Positions 25,908 through 35,737 of a DNA stretch of 64,000 nucleotides are shown in pieces; position 1 is the stretch's first letter, and the number at the start of each line of letters is the position of its first letter. The position numbers were made by a program, and so were the translations under genes. Under the pieces are notes generated by a model. That model had not been told where the DNA came from and searched no databases. It saw only the letters and a list, made by a program, of their open reading frames with translations. The stretch lies in the NCBI RefSeq assembly GCF_042682545.1, contig NZ_JBHUHQ010000041.1. One strand, written 5' to 3'. This stretch comes from Ornithinibacillus salinisoli. GTDB taxonomy: Bacteria; Bacillota; Bacilli; Bacillales; Amphibacillaceae.

Positions 25908-26425
25908 ATGAAAAAAATAGAAAGGCAATGATATTGATTTTAGTAGATTTGCTGTCTATTAGTCTTATCTTTAATTATAAGTTTTATAGAACCAATCAAG
26001 AAAGAAACAATTATTATAACACTTATATAAATGTTTTTTTACGAGATCAAGAATACAATAGCACAACTGGATTCGATAATTGAAGGAAAAAACAAAACAG
26101 ATTTGCGTAAAGAATTTTCATCTTTAACAGAAACTTTGAGTAACATCGATTATATGATTAGTAGGGTGCCTTATTATATTGACGGTATGGGAGGATTATC
26201 CAATTATAATGGAGATGCGTTAGCTGTTATTGATCGCGGAACTAATTATGAGGAAATAACATACCATCATTTATTGAAGATCATGAACTTAACCAACAGG
26301 AAATAGCTTATTTGAGATTACTTAAAGACTATTTCGTATCTATTCATGAACAATTGCTATCAGAAGAAACTGGTCAACTTTCTAAAAGCATAACTAAACA
26401 ACTATTTAACGATATTATAAGCTAG
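25908..26425 (+). pseudogene. Small membrane-anchored protein, multiply frameshifted
   Basis: ATG 25908 (after AAAGGATGG) reaches a stop within eight codons. A second frame gives RKAMILILVDLLSISLIFNY (a TM segment), a third IKNTIAQLDSIIEGKNKTDL and YYIDGMGGLSNYNGDALAVI, and a fourth segment EDHELNQQEIAYLRLLKDYF to TAG 26425. Together they outline one protein of about 170 residues with an N-terminal anchor and an extracellular helical domain. Function not recognised. Its 3' end is duplicated at 19743-19843. Confidence 0.5.
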
Positions 26426-26553
26426 AATATTTTTGTCTTTAAAAAAGAAGATGAATTATTAGAAGAATACATAAAGCATAGTAAAAATTAGAAAAGTGGC
26501 CATTAAGGCTGAGGTATAATGTGTAAAAGGTAACGGAAATTCTCTTTTATCTT

Positions 26554-26631
26554 AATCTATACCATTGTCAAAAACTCAAGAACCCATGTTATTAAATACT
26601 ATATTATAGAGATGGGAATCTAAGGTCTTAA
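26554..26631. repeat. 78-bp block duplicated from/to 19844-19921
   Basis: The block (ATCTATACCATTGTCAAAAA...AACC...GATGGGAATCT) occurs in the same orientation at both sites. Here it is fused at its right end to the inverted cotD fragment; at 19.9 kb the right flank differs. Confidence 0.7.
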
Positions 26632-26779
26632 CGGTATTTACTACATTTTTTGTTGGGGTATAGATTACTTCATCTGTTGCACCTGCTACGGAATTATTAT
26701 TGTTGCTGTTATTTACACCTGCCACGGAATTATTATTGTTTCCACTGCTTCTAACGTTTCTAATCTTACGGCGTCCCAT
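26576..26779 (-). pseudogene. Inverted, truncated copy of the cotD-like gene
   Basis: From ATG 26779 the minus strand encodes MGRRKIRNVRSS and both NNNNSVAG repeats as at 20170, then DEVIYTPTKNVVNT with two changes. After that (about 26635) it runs into the antisense of the 78-bp block. All CotD-specific HP/VN/YDCGS blocks are lost. No proper ribosome binding site remains (only GGAAG, 12 bases away). Confidence 0.7.
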
Positions 26780-26966
26780 ATATAGACTACTTCCTAAGTG
26801 CAAAGGAGGTGTTGTTTATTTTATAGACAGACGCTAACGGATCATTTTTAAAATTTCCATGAATAGTAATAAAATCGTTATTGTAAACCATATAGTAATC
26901 TTTTACGTTTTGCGTATATAATAGATGGTTTGTAGGATAAGATAATGGAAAAAGGGAGCTTGACCA

Positions 26967-27800
26967 ATGCCTAACTATGTCCCTTATTTGATCCTTACTA
27001 TTATAAGCATAACAATATTGACTATAGTAATTGTTCATAAACGACAATTTGGTTTAATTGTACTATTTCTGTGTTTTTCTGGAATGGTATATATAGCAGA
27101 ACTTTTTGTCATGATCATTGGAAACAGCTACTTTTATATTCCTGAAGTACTCTCTGTACAATACTACGACCACATACTAGGGGCAATTGTTTCAAATTTA
27201 TTTGTCATTCCTACCTTAGGTATAGTAGCCGCGGTGTACCAGCTTAGGTTACGTTGGTTCGTACTATTTGCAGTAATATTGGTTGGTGTAGAATGGTTAT
27301 TTGAGTGGCTAGATATTTATCATGCAAACTGGTGGTGGAAGGGATATACGTTCATCTCTGTATTGTTTTTCCTTTTATTAAGTAAGTTCTGGATGCGTGC
27401 TCTTCAGTTAGGTACTAAATGGTCACGTTTTCTATCGTTGTGGATGCAGGGTTGGAGTGGTACGGCTACTGTGATGTACATAATGTCTGTTGCGACAATT
27501 CGTCATTATGAATTTGGTTTTTTTGAAAATGTTTATCGTGATAACATGTTTATATCGGCGATCATGGGCTTGATAAAAGGTCTAATTTTTGTTGTAGCAA
27601 TTATACAATTCCGAAAACTCCGCTGGCGTTTATTTGCACCTATTTTGGTTTACGGAATTGATTTGCCATTGTATTACTTAGGTGTCCTCGTGGTTGAAAT
27701 ACCATTTTGGGTGTATACAAGTATTTATTTCGTGCTGGCAACTCTTTTACTCTGGTGGATCCAGTATGCCTACTCTTTTATTTCCAAAATTGCAAGATGA
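26967..27800 (+). CDS. Polytopic membrane protein, Trp-rich, unknown function
   Basis: 277 residues; ATG after AAAGGGAGC. Eight or nine hydrophobic helices fill most of the length, with aromatic clusters such as VEWLFEWLDIY and HANWWWKGY. It is a paralogue of the frameshifted gene at 15065-15914 and more distantly resembles the CBO0543-type protein at 52028. No enzymatic motif. Single gene, no operon partner. The minus-strand open frame overlapping its start is a shadow. Confidence 0.65.
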   Translation: MPNYVPYLILTIISITILTIVIVHKRQFGLIVLFLCFSGMVYIAELFVMIIGNSYFYIPEVLSVQYYDHILGAIVSNLFVIPTLGIVAAVYQLRLRWFVLFAVILVGVEWLFEWLDIYHANWWWKGYTFISVLFFLLLSKFWMRALQLGTKWSRFLSLWMQGWSGTATVMYIMSVATIRHYEFGFFENVYRDNMFISAIMGLIKGLIFVVAIIQFRKLRWRLFAPILVYGIDLPLYYLGVLVVEIPFWVYTSIYFVLATLLLWWIQYAYSFISKIAR

Positions 27801-28419
27801 TTTTTTATAAGCAGGGATGGTTCCTTGCTGGTCTAATTTATAGAACTATTAACATTAATTTTACTAACAAAATCAGTTCAAAATACGTCACAAACGAATT
27901 TTATAGATAGAAATAAATGATACTTGTTATGCCACACTATTGAACACATTGTTAAACACCTCTTTCCTCAGATATCTATGTCGGACTTTGAACACAAACT
28001 TTTTAGCAATCGACTTGTTACCACCTTCACCAGTTAAATACTCTACTACATTTTTTATCATACTTGAGACCATAAATAACCCACTATAACCTTAAGAGCG
28101 CAGATCAGAGCAGAGCATGAGTTTTTCCTTTAATTCATTATGAATTTTTTTTACAAACTTTCCAAGTAGCATTGCCTTTTATTTTGTTTAATGAATAATA
28201 ACATAGAAGTTAACCATTCTAAATTACAAGGGAATCAGGGAGTTAATAGAGATGATGATTACTATTATAGATAGTAAATTTGCTAAGGACATTTCTCTTG
28301 CATTAGTTTTTCGTTGATTTGTATCAACAAAATCGTTTATACATTTCTCCTAGATTCCGCATGGGAAAGGTGATTTTATAACAAGTTAAGTATTGATATT
28401 TTCTACTTTGGAGGATTCT
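27801..28419. other. Intergenic region with an IS remnant
   Basis: Apart from the transposase remnant at 27927-28061 no gene is supported. The last 100 bases precede the germination operon and must carry its promoter; no convincing forespore sigma-factor consensus could be picked by eye. Confidence 0.35.
27927..28061 (-). pseudogene. IS3-like transposase OrfA N-terminal remnant
   Basis: On the minus strand 44 residues begin MIKNVVEYLTGEGGNKSIAK and continue KF. That is the leading helix-turn-helix of IS3/IS150-type OrfA (V.EYL.GE.....IAKKF). The following residues do not look like OrfA, so the fragment is truncated or frameshifted. No terminal repeats were found. Confidence 0.4.
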
Positions 28420-29511
28420 ATGAACAACCAGATTAGCATTTCTCAGTTTTTTATTATTTTTCTATTAAGTACAGGATTAATTAATCATGTACTTGTTATC
28501 CCTTTAATAATTGACGTTGCTGGTCGCGATGCCTGGATTAGTGCTATTATTGGTTTTTTTATGATTATCCCATTTCTTTGCTTATTGTTGTATGTTACAA
28601 AGCGGTTTAATAATGTCTCTATGTTTGAATGGCTGGAAACAAATTATAGTATCGTCCTTCGGAGAGCAGTTGCTATGTTGCTGGTTGTTTTCCTTTTTAT
28701 TACTGGTTTTATAACTTTAAAGGAAACAGTGACCTGGACACATAATACGTATTTGCTCAATACCCCAATAATGGCTATCGGGTTCTCAATACTTATCGTT
28801 TCATTGTATATTTCCTATGAAAAGATAAATGTCATTGCAATTTGTGCTGGTGTATTGATTCCTTTTGTAATCATATTTGAAGTGTTTGTAACTGTTGGTA
28901 CTATTCCAGATAAAAATTATTCGTTAATATTGCCAGTTCTTATTCAGAATGGTTGGGTTGATGTCATGAAAGGGTCCATTTTTGTTTTTGGATCATTAAT
29001 AGAAATCTTTCTATTATTAATGATCCAGCATGAAGTCGCAAAGAAAGTGAAATTTCGTCATTTGATATTATTATCTCTATTTTTATTTTTTCTTACATTG
29101 AGCCCTTTAATAGGAAGTATTGCAATTTTTGGAACAGAGGAAGCAGGAAGAATAACATACCCTGCATTTATGCAATGGAGAATACTTAGTATCGGTCAAT
29201 ATTTTAATCATTTAGATTTTTTATCTATTTATCAGTGGCTTTCAGGTTCTTTTATTCGTTTGGCGCTTATTATGTATTTAATAACAAAAACATTCAAACT
29301 TAAAGAAAAAAGACAGCATATAATTATACAAACTGTTGTTTGCATATTCTATTTATTACTTATTCTGTTACCCATATCGGACGAGCAATTCTCACTCTTT
29401 TTAAGTAGATATTTTTATCTAGCAACAAGTATTTTTGGGATTATGATGACGGTATTTTTAGCTTTTCTTATAAAGAAATCTATGAATGGAATGTCGGCAC
29501 ATGAAAAATAA
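28420..29511 (+). CDS. Spore germinant receptor B subunit (GerAB/GerKB family permease)
   Basis: ATG 28420 follows TTGGAGG; the in-frame ATG at 28393 has no site. The 363-residue protein has ten hydrophobic helices and the N-terminal ISISQFFIIFLLSTGL typical of GerB subunits, amino-acid-permease-like proteins of the inner spore membrane that bind the germinant. It overlaps the A-subunit start. Gene order here is B-A-C, unlike gerA (A-B-C). Ligand cannot be predicted. Confidence 0.9.
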   Translation: MNNQISISQFFIIFLLSTGLINHVLVIPLIIDVAGRDAWISAIIGFFMIIPFLCLLLYVTKRFNNVSMFEWLETNYSIVLRRAVAMLLVVFLFITGFITLKETVTWTHNTYLLNTPIMAIGFSILIVSLYISYEKINVIAICAGVLIPFVIIFEVFVTVGTIPDKNYSLILPVLIQNGWVDVMKGSIFVFGSLIEIFLLLMIQHEVAKKVKFRHLILLSLFLFFLTLSPLIGSIAIFGTEEAGRITYPAFMQWRILSIGQYFNHLDFLSIYQWLSGSFIRLALIMYLITKTFKLKEKRQHIIIQTVVCIFYLLLILLPISDEQFSLFLSRYFYLATSIFGIMMTVFLAFLIKKSMNGMSAHEK

Positions 29512-30949
29512 TAATGCAGATATAAATGCTGCTTATTTTTATGATATTTTTCAACATTCTTCTGATGTGATAGTTGAGAAACATAGAATAAATAGTGAGA
29601 AAAAAACAGACGATATCATCGTTGTATATTGTGAAGGTTTAATTAATAGTGATCTGTTGGTAGAAAGTATTCTTCCGGAAATTCGGAAGGCTAACATTAA
29701 GGGTTCAGTGGAAGAAATAAATTGTTCTGATTCTATCAAATGGGTTATGGATCACTCATCAGTAGCTAAAGAAATACAAAATAAAGTTTTTGATGGGTAT
29801 ACTGCTATACTAATAACAGAAACAATTTATTTTTTTAATACATCTAAACCTCCACAAAGGTCACCTGAGGAATCAACAACTGAAGTGTCTGTTAAAGGAC
29901 CACGGGATGCCTTTATAGAAGATATTGGCACAAATATTGCTTTAGTTCGCAAGCGTTTAAAAACGGATTCATTGGTTGCTAAATCCTTCACTATAGGGAA
30001 AAGGAGCAATTCAAAAGTATGCCTAGTTTATATGACAGATATACAAAATGAAAAAATAATTAAGGAGGTTACAGAGCGTTTAAAAGGGATTGATATAGAT
30101 ATAGTAAGCAGTGATAATCAACTGGCTGAACTACTTGTGGATTCCCGCTATTCTTTTTTTCCGTTATTAGAGAGCGTATCACGACCCGATGGAGTTGTTA
30201 ACTATTTGTCCCGTGGACGCTTCGCAATTTTTATAGATAATGTACCAAATGTTATTATTGGGCCAGCTAATCTAGGCGTTCTCTTGAAAACGTCTGAAGA
30301 TGACCATATGCCGTTTTATTATGCTTCATTTGAAATTTTAATAAGAATTGTTGGATTAGTATTGTCTATTTTCCTTCCATCATTTTGGGTCGCTTTATCT
30401 ACATATAATATGGCTCAGATCCCTTTTTCATTGCTTGCGACAATTGGTGCTAATCGAATTGGTATTCCTTTTAACACCACCATTGAATTGTTGCTAATGA
30501 TCGGTCTTTTTGAGCTTTTTCGTGAAGCAGGTGTCAGATTGCCAAAAGCTGTTGGACAGACAGTTGCCGTAGTAGGAGGACTTATTGTTGGTGATGCTGC
30601 AATTAGAGCGGGATTAACATCCCCAACAATGCTTGTTGTCTCATCTATTACTGCTGTTGCGACATTTACATTAGGGAATCAATCCTTGTTTGGAACTGTT
30701 ACTATTTTAAGGTTATTTTCCATACTATGCGCCGGTGTTCTAGGAATGTATGGTTTTTTCCTCAGTATGTTTTTGATTATTGGCTACCTTGCTAAACTTG
30801 AATCTTTTGGAATACCATATTTAAGTCCTATTTCCCCATTCGTTAAAGATGATTTTCCTAAAACGATGCTAAGAATTCCAGTAAATAAGCAAACTAAACG
30901 TGCCAGTATACTTAACCCAATGGATGATGACAGGCAGGAGGAAAAATAA
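29501..30949 (+). CDS. Spore germinant receptor A subunit (GerAA/GerKA family)
   Basis: ATG 29501 (MKNNNADINAAYFY) is preferred to ATG 29486 because N-termini of the family are short. The gene overlaps the B gene by 11 bases. The 482-residue product has a soluble N-terminal half with the usual SRPDGVVNYLSRGRFAIFID region and a C-terminal membrane half (VALSTYNMAQIPFSLLATIG, REAGVRLPKAVGQ). These features are diagnostic for GerA subunits. It works with the B and C proteins in the spore inner membrane to trigger ion release. Confidence 0.93.
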   Translation: MKNNNADINAAYFYDIFQHSSDVIVEKHRINSEKKTDDIIVVYCEGLINSDLLVESILPEIRKANIKGSVEEINCSDSIKWVMDHSSVAKEIQNKVFDGYTAILITETIYFFNTSKPPQRSPEESTTEVSVKGPRDAFIEDIGTNIALVRKRLKTDSLVAKSFTIGKRSNSKVCLVYMTDIQNEKIIKEVTERLKGIDIDIVSSDNQLAELLVDSRYSFFPLLESVSRPDGVVNYLSRGRFAIFIDNVPNVIIGPANLGVLLKTSEDDHMPFYYASFEILIRIVGLVLSIFLPSFWVALSTYNMAQIPFSLLATIGANRIGIPFNTTIELLLMIGLFELFREAGVRLPKAVGQTVAVVGGLIVGDAAIRAGLTSPTMLVVSSITAVATFTLGNQSLFGTVTILRLFSILCAGVLGMYGFFLSMFLIIGYLAKLESFGIPYLSPISPFVKDDFPKTMLRIPVNKQTKRASILNPMDDDRQEEK

Positions 30950-30950
30950 A

Positions 30951-32081
30951 TTGAGACTATACAAAGGTGTTTGGATAGGAGCTATTCTGTTACTTACTTT
31001 AAGTGGTTGCTGGGATGAAAAGGATGTCGGTGAAGTTAATTTTGCTACAGCTATTGGCATAGATTATGTGGATGAAAATTATATACTCTATGTGCAAATG
31101 ATGGATTTCGCCAATGTAGCTAAAAAGGAAGGGGGGAAGCAATCTGAGGATGTTTCATTATTTATTGGAAAAAGTTTAGGATCTACGTTAAATGAGGCAG
31201 TGACTAATTTATATCATACATCCCAGGAATCGATTAATTGGGGACAAGTTGGAGCAATCATTTATTCGGAATCTGTGCTGAAAAAGGGAATTGAGACCTT
31301 TGAACAAGCCATAAATAGAAATGGAGAGTTTCGTTACACACCATGGATGTTCGCTACAAAAGAACCTGTGGAAGAAATACTTGGTGTTTCTGGCTTCTTC
31401 AAGTTACCACCTCTCTATACGATTTTATACAAACCAGAAAATGGGTACAGAGTGCATTCGTTTATCAAGCCAATAAGAATGCATAAGTTTGTTTCAATCT
31501 ATAAGGAACCAGGTAGTACTGCAGTATTACCATCTATAAGTTTAGACTATGATTCATGGAAAGAGATTTCTACAAAGGAAGACCCCAAAAAAACGTTGAA
31601 AATAAATGGTGGTTTTCCGATTGTCCAAGAAAAATTTACGAAATGGATGTCTCTTGAAGAATTAAAAGGATTACGGTGGATTGAATCTGATACGGAAAAT
31701 ACTCCGGTTAAGATTATAGAAGACGAAAAAGTTATAGGAATGGTAGAAATAAGTAGACCCTCGACGAATATAAAACAGATAGAAGAAGGGAGAAGTGCAA
31801 AATTTAACATTGAATTAAAAGCAACTGGACAATTAACGGATCTAAAGGAAAGTAGATCGTTAGAAGAAATAGAACAATTGATAAATCATCAAATTGAAGA
31901 AGAAATTAGAAAAACTTATCAAATAGGGTTGGATAATAATACTGATATATATAGTTTGAGAAGGATTTTATTTCGCAATGGTATGAAGCTTGAAAATGTG
32001 AAAGATTTCCAACTTACAGAAGAAACTTTAAATGAAATTTCAACCACCTTTCATCTTGAAAGTAAAGGTATATATGATTGA
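30951..32081 (+). CDS. Spore germinant receptor C subunit, lipoprotein (GerAC family)
   Basis: TTG 30951 follows GGCAGGAGG and starts MRLYKGVWIGAILLLTLSGC. That is a lipoprotein signal with the lipobox LSGC, followed by WDEKDV, the near-universal GerC opening (CWD..E). The TTG begins one base after the A-subunit stop (30947-30949), so the two are tightly coupled. 376 residues in three alpha/beta domains, as usual for the family. No convincing terminator follows directly. Confidence 0.93.
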   Translation: MRLYKGVWIGAILLLTLSGCWDEKDVGEVNFATAIGIDYVDENYILYVQMMDFANVAKKEGGKQSEDVSLFIGKSLGSTLNEAVTNLYHTSQESINWGQVGAIIYSESVLKKGIETFEQAINRNGEFRYTPWMFATKEPVEEILGVSGFFKLPPLYTILYKPENGYRVHSFIKPIRMHKFVSIYKEPGSTAVLPSISLDYDSWKEISTKEDPKKTLKINGGFPIVQEKFTKWMSLEELKGLRWIESDTENTPVKIIEDEKVIGMVEISRPSTNIKQIEEGRSAKFNIELKATGQLTDLKESRSLEEIEQLINHQIEEEIRKTYQIGLDNNTDIYSLRRILFRNGMKLENVKDFQLTEETLNEISTTFHLESKGIYD

Positions 32082-32449
32082 GGGAGAAGCAATTGAAAAC
32101 AGTTCTCTTGTACCAGTTTTCATAATATTAGAATAGAATGGTTTCACTGTTAGTGGCTCTTTCCGAAGTTTTTAAACAAATTATTTAGATTACGAGACTA
32201 CCTGTGGTACCGATTAAAATATTACTCGTGTTTATTTTCAAAGTTTATATAAAACTCTCACTTATACAAAAAATTGGAATATAAGGATTTACCTTTCATC
32301 GGGTATAAAGTTATAGTAAAATTGAACTGGTGATTGGAAGTAAAGTAAATATATGGAACCATTACAACTTTCATCACATATAAATTTGCAACTAAAGTAG
32401 CATTTATGCAGTAGGTGCAGATAAATAAAAAACAATTTTTTATTCATTC
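32082..32449. other. Intergenic, nothing recognised
   Basis: AT-rich DNA between the germination operon and the riboswitch. It should contain the promoter of the riboswitch transcript. Confidence 0.35.
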
Positions 32450-32545
32450 CTTCGATAATAGCAAACTCATTGAAAAGTGAGGACGCAAAGCTACGGGCCT
32501 AATGGAATAATTTCTATGGCAGCCGGGTTGCCGAAAAGGTTGGAG
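32450..32545 (+). ncRNA. Cyclic di-GMP-I (GEMM) riboswitch 1
   Basis: The conserved GEMM-I elements occur in order: GCAAAC, a P2 stem CTCATTGAAAAGTGAG with a GAAA tetraloop, GGACGCAAAGC, CGGGCCTAA, then a second stem with tetraloop receptor closing in TATGGCAGCCGGGTTGCC. A terminator at 32580 follows. The riboswitch precedes the transporter/decarboxylase/chemoreceptor operon. Whether ligand turns it on or off cannot be told by eye. Confidence 0.92.
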
Positions 32546-32579
32546 ATAATATTAATGATGTATTAATTTACATTTTTAT

Positions 32580-32614
32580 GTCCACCGATATTTCGTGTGG
32601 ACTTTTTTATTTTC
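32580..32614 (+). terminator. Riboswitch expression-platform terminator
   Basis: GTCCAC and GTGGAC arms with an inner CGA/TCG extension (32580-32602), followed by TTTTTTATTTT, between the GEMM aptamer and the transporter gene. Confidence 0.8.
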
Positions 32615-32664
32615 AATTTGTCTTGCTAGTAGAGGAAATGATAGGAGAAAGGAAAGGAATTAGC

Positions 32665-34032
32665 ATGTCACAACAAGAACACTGGAAATCAAAAATTGGC
32701 TTTATTTTAGCGGCTGCAGGATCTGCGATTGGCTTAGGAGCTATTTGGAAGTTTCCTTATGTTGCAGGAACTGGTGGTGGAGGAGCGTTCTTCTTCTTAT
32801 TCTTAGCATTTACACTTGTGTTGGGAATGCCACTATTATTAGGGGAATTTATTATTGGGAGAAAGGGACAAAGTAATCCGATCGATGCGTATAGTAAACT
32901 AACATCCAATCCGAAATGGAGTTTTATAGGTAAAATTGGAGTATTTACTAGCTTTATACTTTTATCTTTCTACAGTGTAGTCGGCGGTTGGATTATCCTA
33001 TATATCGTAAAAATAGTGTCGGGTGGATTAAACGGACTGGAACAAGGGCGATATATGGAGTTATTCGAAGAAATTATCTCGAATCCTTTTGCGACGCTTA
33101 CTGCTCAGTTCGTATTTATGCTTATATCCATTCTTGTCGTTTCTAAAGGAATTCAAAAAGGAATAGAATTAGCAAGTAAAATCATGATGCCTGCTCTACT
33201 AATACTCTTTATTGGATTAGTGATTCGTTCGTTGAGTCTTGATGGTGCAATGGAAGGCGTGAAGTTCCTATTAGTACCTGATTTTTCAAAATTGACGTCA
33301 GAAAGTATATTATTTGCACTTGGACAGTCATTTTTTACGCTTTCTTTAGGGGTTTCCGTTATGGTAACTTATGCATCTTACTTACCTAGAACGCAAAATT
33401 TACCACAATCAGCTTTTTCTATCATTATATTAAATACAATTATCGCATTATTAGCAGGATTAGCTATTTTTCCTGGGGTCTTCTCCTTTGACCTCGAACC
33501 GAATGCGGGTCCGGTTTTAATATTCGCGGTTTTACCTGAAGTATTTAACCAAATGCCTTTTGGGATGTTTTTCTTTTTAGCCTTTTTAATTTTGTTTTTA
33601 TTCGCTGCTTTAACATCTGCCTTTTCTATGATTGAAATTATTGTGGCTTCCGTTACGAAAAATAATCCAATGAAGCGTAAAAAATCAACTTGGATAGTAG
33701 GAATTCTTATTTTTATCGTTGGTATACCATCTTGTTTATCTTATGGTATTTTGGCAGACGTACAGCTATTTAATAAAACATTTTTCGATCTAATGGATTT
33801 TGCAGTAAGTAATGTTTTAATGCCCTTAGGTGCACTATTAATTGCAATTTTTGTATCCCGAAAAGTATCAAAGGATGTACTATTTACAGAATTAAAGTCT
33901 GGTTCGAACATAGGATCCGTTTTCTTTTCGATATGGTTTGTCTTATTAAAATATGTAACTCCGATTGCAATTATTATTGTCTTTTTAGATGTATTAGGGT
34001 TATTTAATTGGATAATAGATTTATTTAATTAG
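32665..34032 (+). CDS. Sodium-dependent transporter, neurotransmitter:sodium symporter (NSS/SNF) family
   Basis: ATG 32665 follows GAAAGGAA; the longer frame from 32578 is terminator sequence. The 455-residue protein starts with the NSS signature in TM1 (KIGFILAAAGSAIGLGAIWK, then FPYVAGTGGGGAF), where LeuT binds Na+ and substrate. About eleven helices follow, typical of bacterial 11-TM NSS proteins. It co-transports an amino acid or amine with Na+. The decarboxylase gene 37 bases later suggests an amino acid that is then decarboxylated (inference). Confidence 0.9.
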   Translation: MSQQEHWKSKIGFILAAAGSAIGLGAIWKFPYVAGTGGGGAFFFLFLAFTLVLGMPLLLGEFIIGRKGQSNPIDAYSKLTSNPKWSFIGKIGVFTSFILLSFYSVVGGWIILYIVKIVSGGLNGLEQGRYMELFEEIISNPFATLTAQFVFMLISILVVSKGIQKGIELASKIMMPALLILFIGLVIRSLSLDGAMEGVKFLLVPDFSKLTSESILFALGQSFFTLSLGVSVMVTYASYLPRTQNLPQSAFSIIILNTIIALLAGLAIFPGVFSFDLEPNAGPVLIFAVLPEVFNQMPFGMFFFLAFLILFLFAALTSAFSMIEIIVASVTKNNPMKRKKSTWIVGILIFIVGIPSCLSYGILADVQLFNKTFFDLMDFAVSNVLMPLGALLIAIFVSRKVSKDVLFTELKSGSNIGSVFFSIWFVLLKYVTPIAIIIVFLDVLGLFNWIIDLFN

Positions 34033-34069
34033 GAATACAACAAGTTAAAACTTCATGGAGGTTATGTGT

Positions 34070-35716
34070 ATGGCGACAATGAAGGAAATGCAAAAATTGT
34101 TTCCAAGTATAGATGGTAATGAATATCAAAGAGAAGAAATAATCTCTCATATAAAAAATATTTTTACGGAGATAGATGAGTTAAAAGATCCTTCCAAATT
34201 AACATTAGGGGAAATGCCAGAGTATACCGAGGATTACTATAACCGTGTTATTCAACAGGCAATGGTTCCAGAAATGGGATTACCTATGGAAGATACAGTC
34301 CAAAAGCTTTTAAACTTAGTGAAAGGACATCGCTATGTTAATCGCAATTATGTAGCAAATGCAGCGCCGCTACCAAACATAGCGAGTATTTTAGGTAATT
34401 TGATAATGGTATTGGTTAATGGTAATAACCTCTGGGATGTGGAAGGTCCAGCGGCAGCAACGGCAGAAGTAGAAGTAACAAGTATGCTATCAAAGTTAAT
34501 CGGATATGATGCAACCGTTAGTACAGGTTATACAACCTGGGGAGGGCAAGGAGCTGTTTTTCAATCCTTACGTCTTGCTATTGCTCGCCACGCTCCACAA
34601 TCGAATCGCAATGGAGTACCTAACAATGTCTATTGTTTCTGTTCGGAGCTTTCTCATTATAGTCTGTATAAATCAGTTGAAGCGACTGGGATTGGCATAG
34701 ATAACATGATTCGAGTGAAGGTTAAAGAGGATCACTCTATGGATTTAGAAGACTTACAAGAAAAAATGGAGCAGGTGATAGCTGAAGGCGGTATTCCTCT
34801 CTATGTTCTTGCTACCATGGGTACAACAGATACATTTGGAATAGATGACCTTGCAGGGATGAAAAGAATTACGGAAGAGTTGGAACAAAAAAATGGTTTA
34901 AATCCAATCTATATTCATGCCGATTCTGCAATGGGAGGTATGTACACCTTCTTTAATGAGTATGACTTCGAAAATAATCCATTGCAGTTTGATGAAAAGG
35001 TATGTGACGTATTAACTAATTATCAGCAGAAATTTAGAAACATAAGATTGGCAGATAGTATGGTATTTGATTTTCATAAACTTGGACAAACACCATATAT
35101 TACTAGTTTGTTTTTGATAAAAGACAAAGAATACTTAAAATATGTAGATTTAGATGCTTCTGAAACACCATATGTTGGAAATCGTGGATATGGAAGCTAC
35201 CATACAAGCTATACACTGGAATGTTCTCGAATGGGAAGTGCAATGGCGATATATGCTTCGTTATTAGCATTTGGTGTGGAAGGTTATCAAGAGCTATTAG
35301 CTAATTATATCCGTGTAAATATTGCTTTTAGAGAAGCATTAACCAAAGAGGTTCAGAATGTAGCAATGACGAATGATATTTCACCGATCACGACTTTCCG
35401 CTTTTATCCAGAAGCACAAAAATGGAACGATGAGCGGGATGGTCATTTGACATGTGAAGAAATGACGGAAATTAATCAGTTTAACGATGAGTTTGCAGAA
35501 GTACTTGGATTGGAAAGGGATACGATTTTCTTTGGCAATACAAGAAAGCAGCGTTTAATAGAACCTGTAAATTCAGACCAGCGAATTCCAGTGTATGCAC
35601 ATAAGTTTTTTGCCGTTTCCCCATATACAACAATAGAGGAAATTGATCGTTATGTTGCTTTTTTAAAGGAACATATGGCATTTTATCTTAAAACTCGTGA
35701 ACAAATATTGGTTTAA
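34070..35716 (+). CDS. PLP-dependent group II amino acid decarboxylase
   Basis: ATG 34070 with GGAGG 8 bases before it; the ATG at 34055 lies upstream of that site. 548 residues of the glutamate/tyrosine/aspartate decarboxylase fold. GYTTWGGQGA binds the cofactor phosphate, HADSAMGG holds the Asp that pairs with the pyridine nitrogen, and DFHKLGQTPY has the Schiff-base Lys (about residue 335). It lacks the N-terminus of GadB. Substrate is unclear (Tyr, Asp or Glu possible). The upstream NSS transporter probably imports it. Confidence 0.87.
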   Translation: MATMKEMQKLFPSIDGNEYQREEIISHIKNIFTEIDELKDPSKLTLGEMPEYTEDYYNRVIQQAMVPEMGLPMEDTVQKLLNLVKGHRYVNRNYVANAAPLPNIASILGNLIMVLVNGNNLWDVEGPAAATAEVEVTSMLSKLIGYDATVSTGYTTWGGQGAVFQSLRLAIARHAPQSNRNGVPNNVYCFCSELSHYSLYKSVEATGIGIDNMIRVKVKEDHSMDLEDLQEKMEQVIAEGGIPLYVLATMGTTDTFGIDDLAGMKRITEELEQKNGLNPIYIHADSAMGGMYTFFNEYDFENNPLQFDEKVCDVLTNYQQKFRNIRLADSMVFDFHKLGQTPYITSLFLIKDKEYLKYVDLDASETPYVGNRGYGSYHTSYTLECSRMGSAMAIYASLLAFGVEGYQELLANYIRVNIAFREALTKEVQNVAMTNDISPITTFRFYPEAQKWNDERDGHLTCEEMTEINQFNDEFAEVLGLERDTIFFGNTRKQRLIEPVNSDQRIPVYAHKFFAVSPYTTIEEIDRYVAFLKEHMAFYLKTREQILV

Positions 35717-35737
35717 AAAGAGAATAGGAGAAACAAA

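Noticed and set aside
26787..27047. 86-residue minus-strand frame overlapping the membrane protein start
   Set aside because: Overlaps the start region of a well-supported gene and shows no coding character.
32578..32664. N-terminal extension of the NSS transporter from ATG 32578
   Set aside because: This segment is the riboswitch terminator; the family N-terminus and ribosome binding site fit ATG 32665.
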